Origin: Seriola aureovittata
Lineage: Eukaryota; Chordata; Actinopteri; Carangiformes; Carangidae
NCBI RefSeq assembly: GCF_021018895.1
Contig: NC_079376.1
Coordinates: 19,070,001 to 19,134,000 of the forward strand
Direction: 5' to 3'
Length of the DNA stretch: 64,000 nucleotides
In this document: one piece after another, positions 63,401 through 64,000 of the stretch
Numbering within the stretch: the first letter of the stretch is position 1
Layout: every line of letters starts with the position of its first letter
Made by a program: the position numbers and the translations under genes
The notes under the pieces: generated by a model
The model's database searches: none
The model's input: the letters and a program-made list of their open reading frames with translations, nothing else
What the model was told of the DNA's origin: nothing

Positions 63401-64000
63401 ACATCATAGTATAGTAAGGGATAAAAAAATTTCATAAAAATGTCATAGTATAGTAAGATATAACATTTCATAAAAACGTCATTTTACAAGGCATAAATAC
63501 GTCTAAAAACGTCATAGTATGGTAAGGTATAAAATGTCATAATATCCTCATAGTATATTATGGCATAAAACGTCATAGTATAGAAAGATATAAAATGTTA
63601 TAAAAAAGTCATAGTATAGTAAGGCATAAAAACGTGAAAAAATGTCATAGTATAATAAGGCATAAAATGTCATAAAAACGTCATAGTATAGTAAGGGATA
63701 AAAAATTTCATAAAAATGTCATAGTATAGTAAGATATAACATTTCATAAAAACGTCATTGTATAAGGCATAAATACGTCTAAAAACGTCATAGTATGGTA
63801 AGGTATAAAATGTTATAATATCCTCATAGTATATTATGGCATAAAACGTCATAGTATAGAAAGATATAAAATGTTATGAAAAGGTCATACTATAGTAAGG
63901 CATAAATATGTGAAAAAATGTCATAGTATAATAAGGCATAAAATGTCATAAAAACGTCATAGTATAGTAAGGGATAAAAAATTTCATAAAAATGTCATAG
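60452..64000. repeat. satellite macro-unit, copy B (partial)
   Basis: Repeats the landmark spacing of copy A (275, 349, 277, 276, 349, 108 bp). It then differs between about 62086 and 63027, where blocks have been rearranged with a net gain of 39 bp, and falls back into step to the window end. Confidence 0.85.

Larger units (their letters stand above)
54663..64000. repeat. AT-rich tandem satellite with higher-order structure
   Basis: More than 9.3 kb of tandem repeats, running off the window end. The basic unit is about 36 bp: GTCATAGTATAGTAAGGCAT then AAAATGTCATAAAAAC, with variants. The first 0.5 kb and the region up to about 56 kb are more degenerate. A landmark (CCTCATAGTATATTATG) occurs about 26 times, and its spacings fall mostly on 276 or 349 bp. 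Spacing patterns then recur after 4336-4375 bp. No coding function is credible. Confidence 0.97.

Noticed and set aside
54663..64000. CRISPR-like appearance of regularly spaced repeats
   Set aside because: The whole sequence is repetitive, with no unique spacers, no cas genes and a vertebrate setting. It is a satellite.

Overview
The window looks like nuclear DNA of a ray-finned (teleost, probably percomorph) fish. It has vertebrate exon-intron genes with GT-AG introns, long CA/TG and GATA microsatellites, and remnants of hAT, mariner-like, LINE-like and other transposon families that are common in fish. There is no operon structure and no prokaryotic signal.

Two protein-coding genes are supported, both on the + strand. 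The first is syt14 (synaptotagmin-14). Six coding exons run from 3118 to 21430 and give 535 codons plus stop, from just before the membrane helix through both C2 domains. The first coding exon lies upstream of the window. The second is sertad4 (SERTA domain protein 4). Three coding exons run from 41822 to 45834 (385 residues). A likely non-coding first exon and CpG-rich promoter sit far upstream at about 28.3-28.72 kb. The order SYT14-SERTAD4 matches the vertebrate neighbourhood I know from human 1q32.2, where HHAT follows. No hhat exon is recognisable here; instead the right end is satellite DNA. The two genes are neighbours by ancient synteny, with no known joint function (a membrane-trafficking type protein and a nuclear regulator).

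Layout: 1-3117 is non-coding (syt14 upstream intron); 3118-21430 is syt14, with repeat-rich introns; 21431-28250 is syt14 3' flank with microsatellites and short elements; 28250-28720 is the putative sertad4 promoter and exon 1; 28721-41802 is long non-coding DNA, probably sertad4 intron 1; 41803-45834 is sertad4, whose second coding intron carries a hAT element that itself appears to hold a second hAT; 45835-54662 is intergenic with several MITEs; 54663-64000 is an uninterrupted AT-rich tandem satellite running off the window end.

The most interesting structures are: (1) the satellite, which has at least three levels of periodicity (about 36 bp, about 276/349 bp, and a 4.34-4.38 kb macro-unit); (2) a fold-back element at 13315-13541 with perfect 59-bp arms, a hammerhead-ribozyme-like core and a 13-bp target-site duplication, which resembles a Penelope-like or retrozyme-type insertion; and (3) an unusually acidic C-terminal half in the predicted Sertad4. 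No searches or folding computations were run; family names come from recognising motifs by eye.
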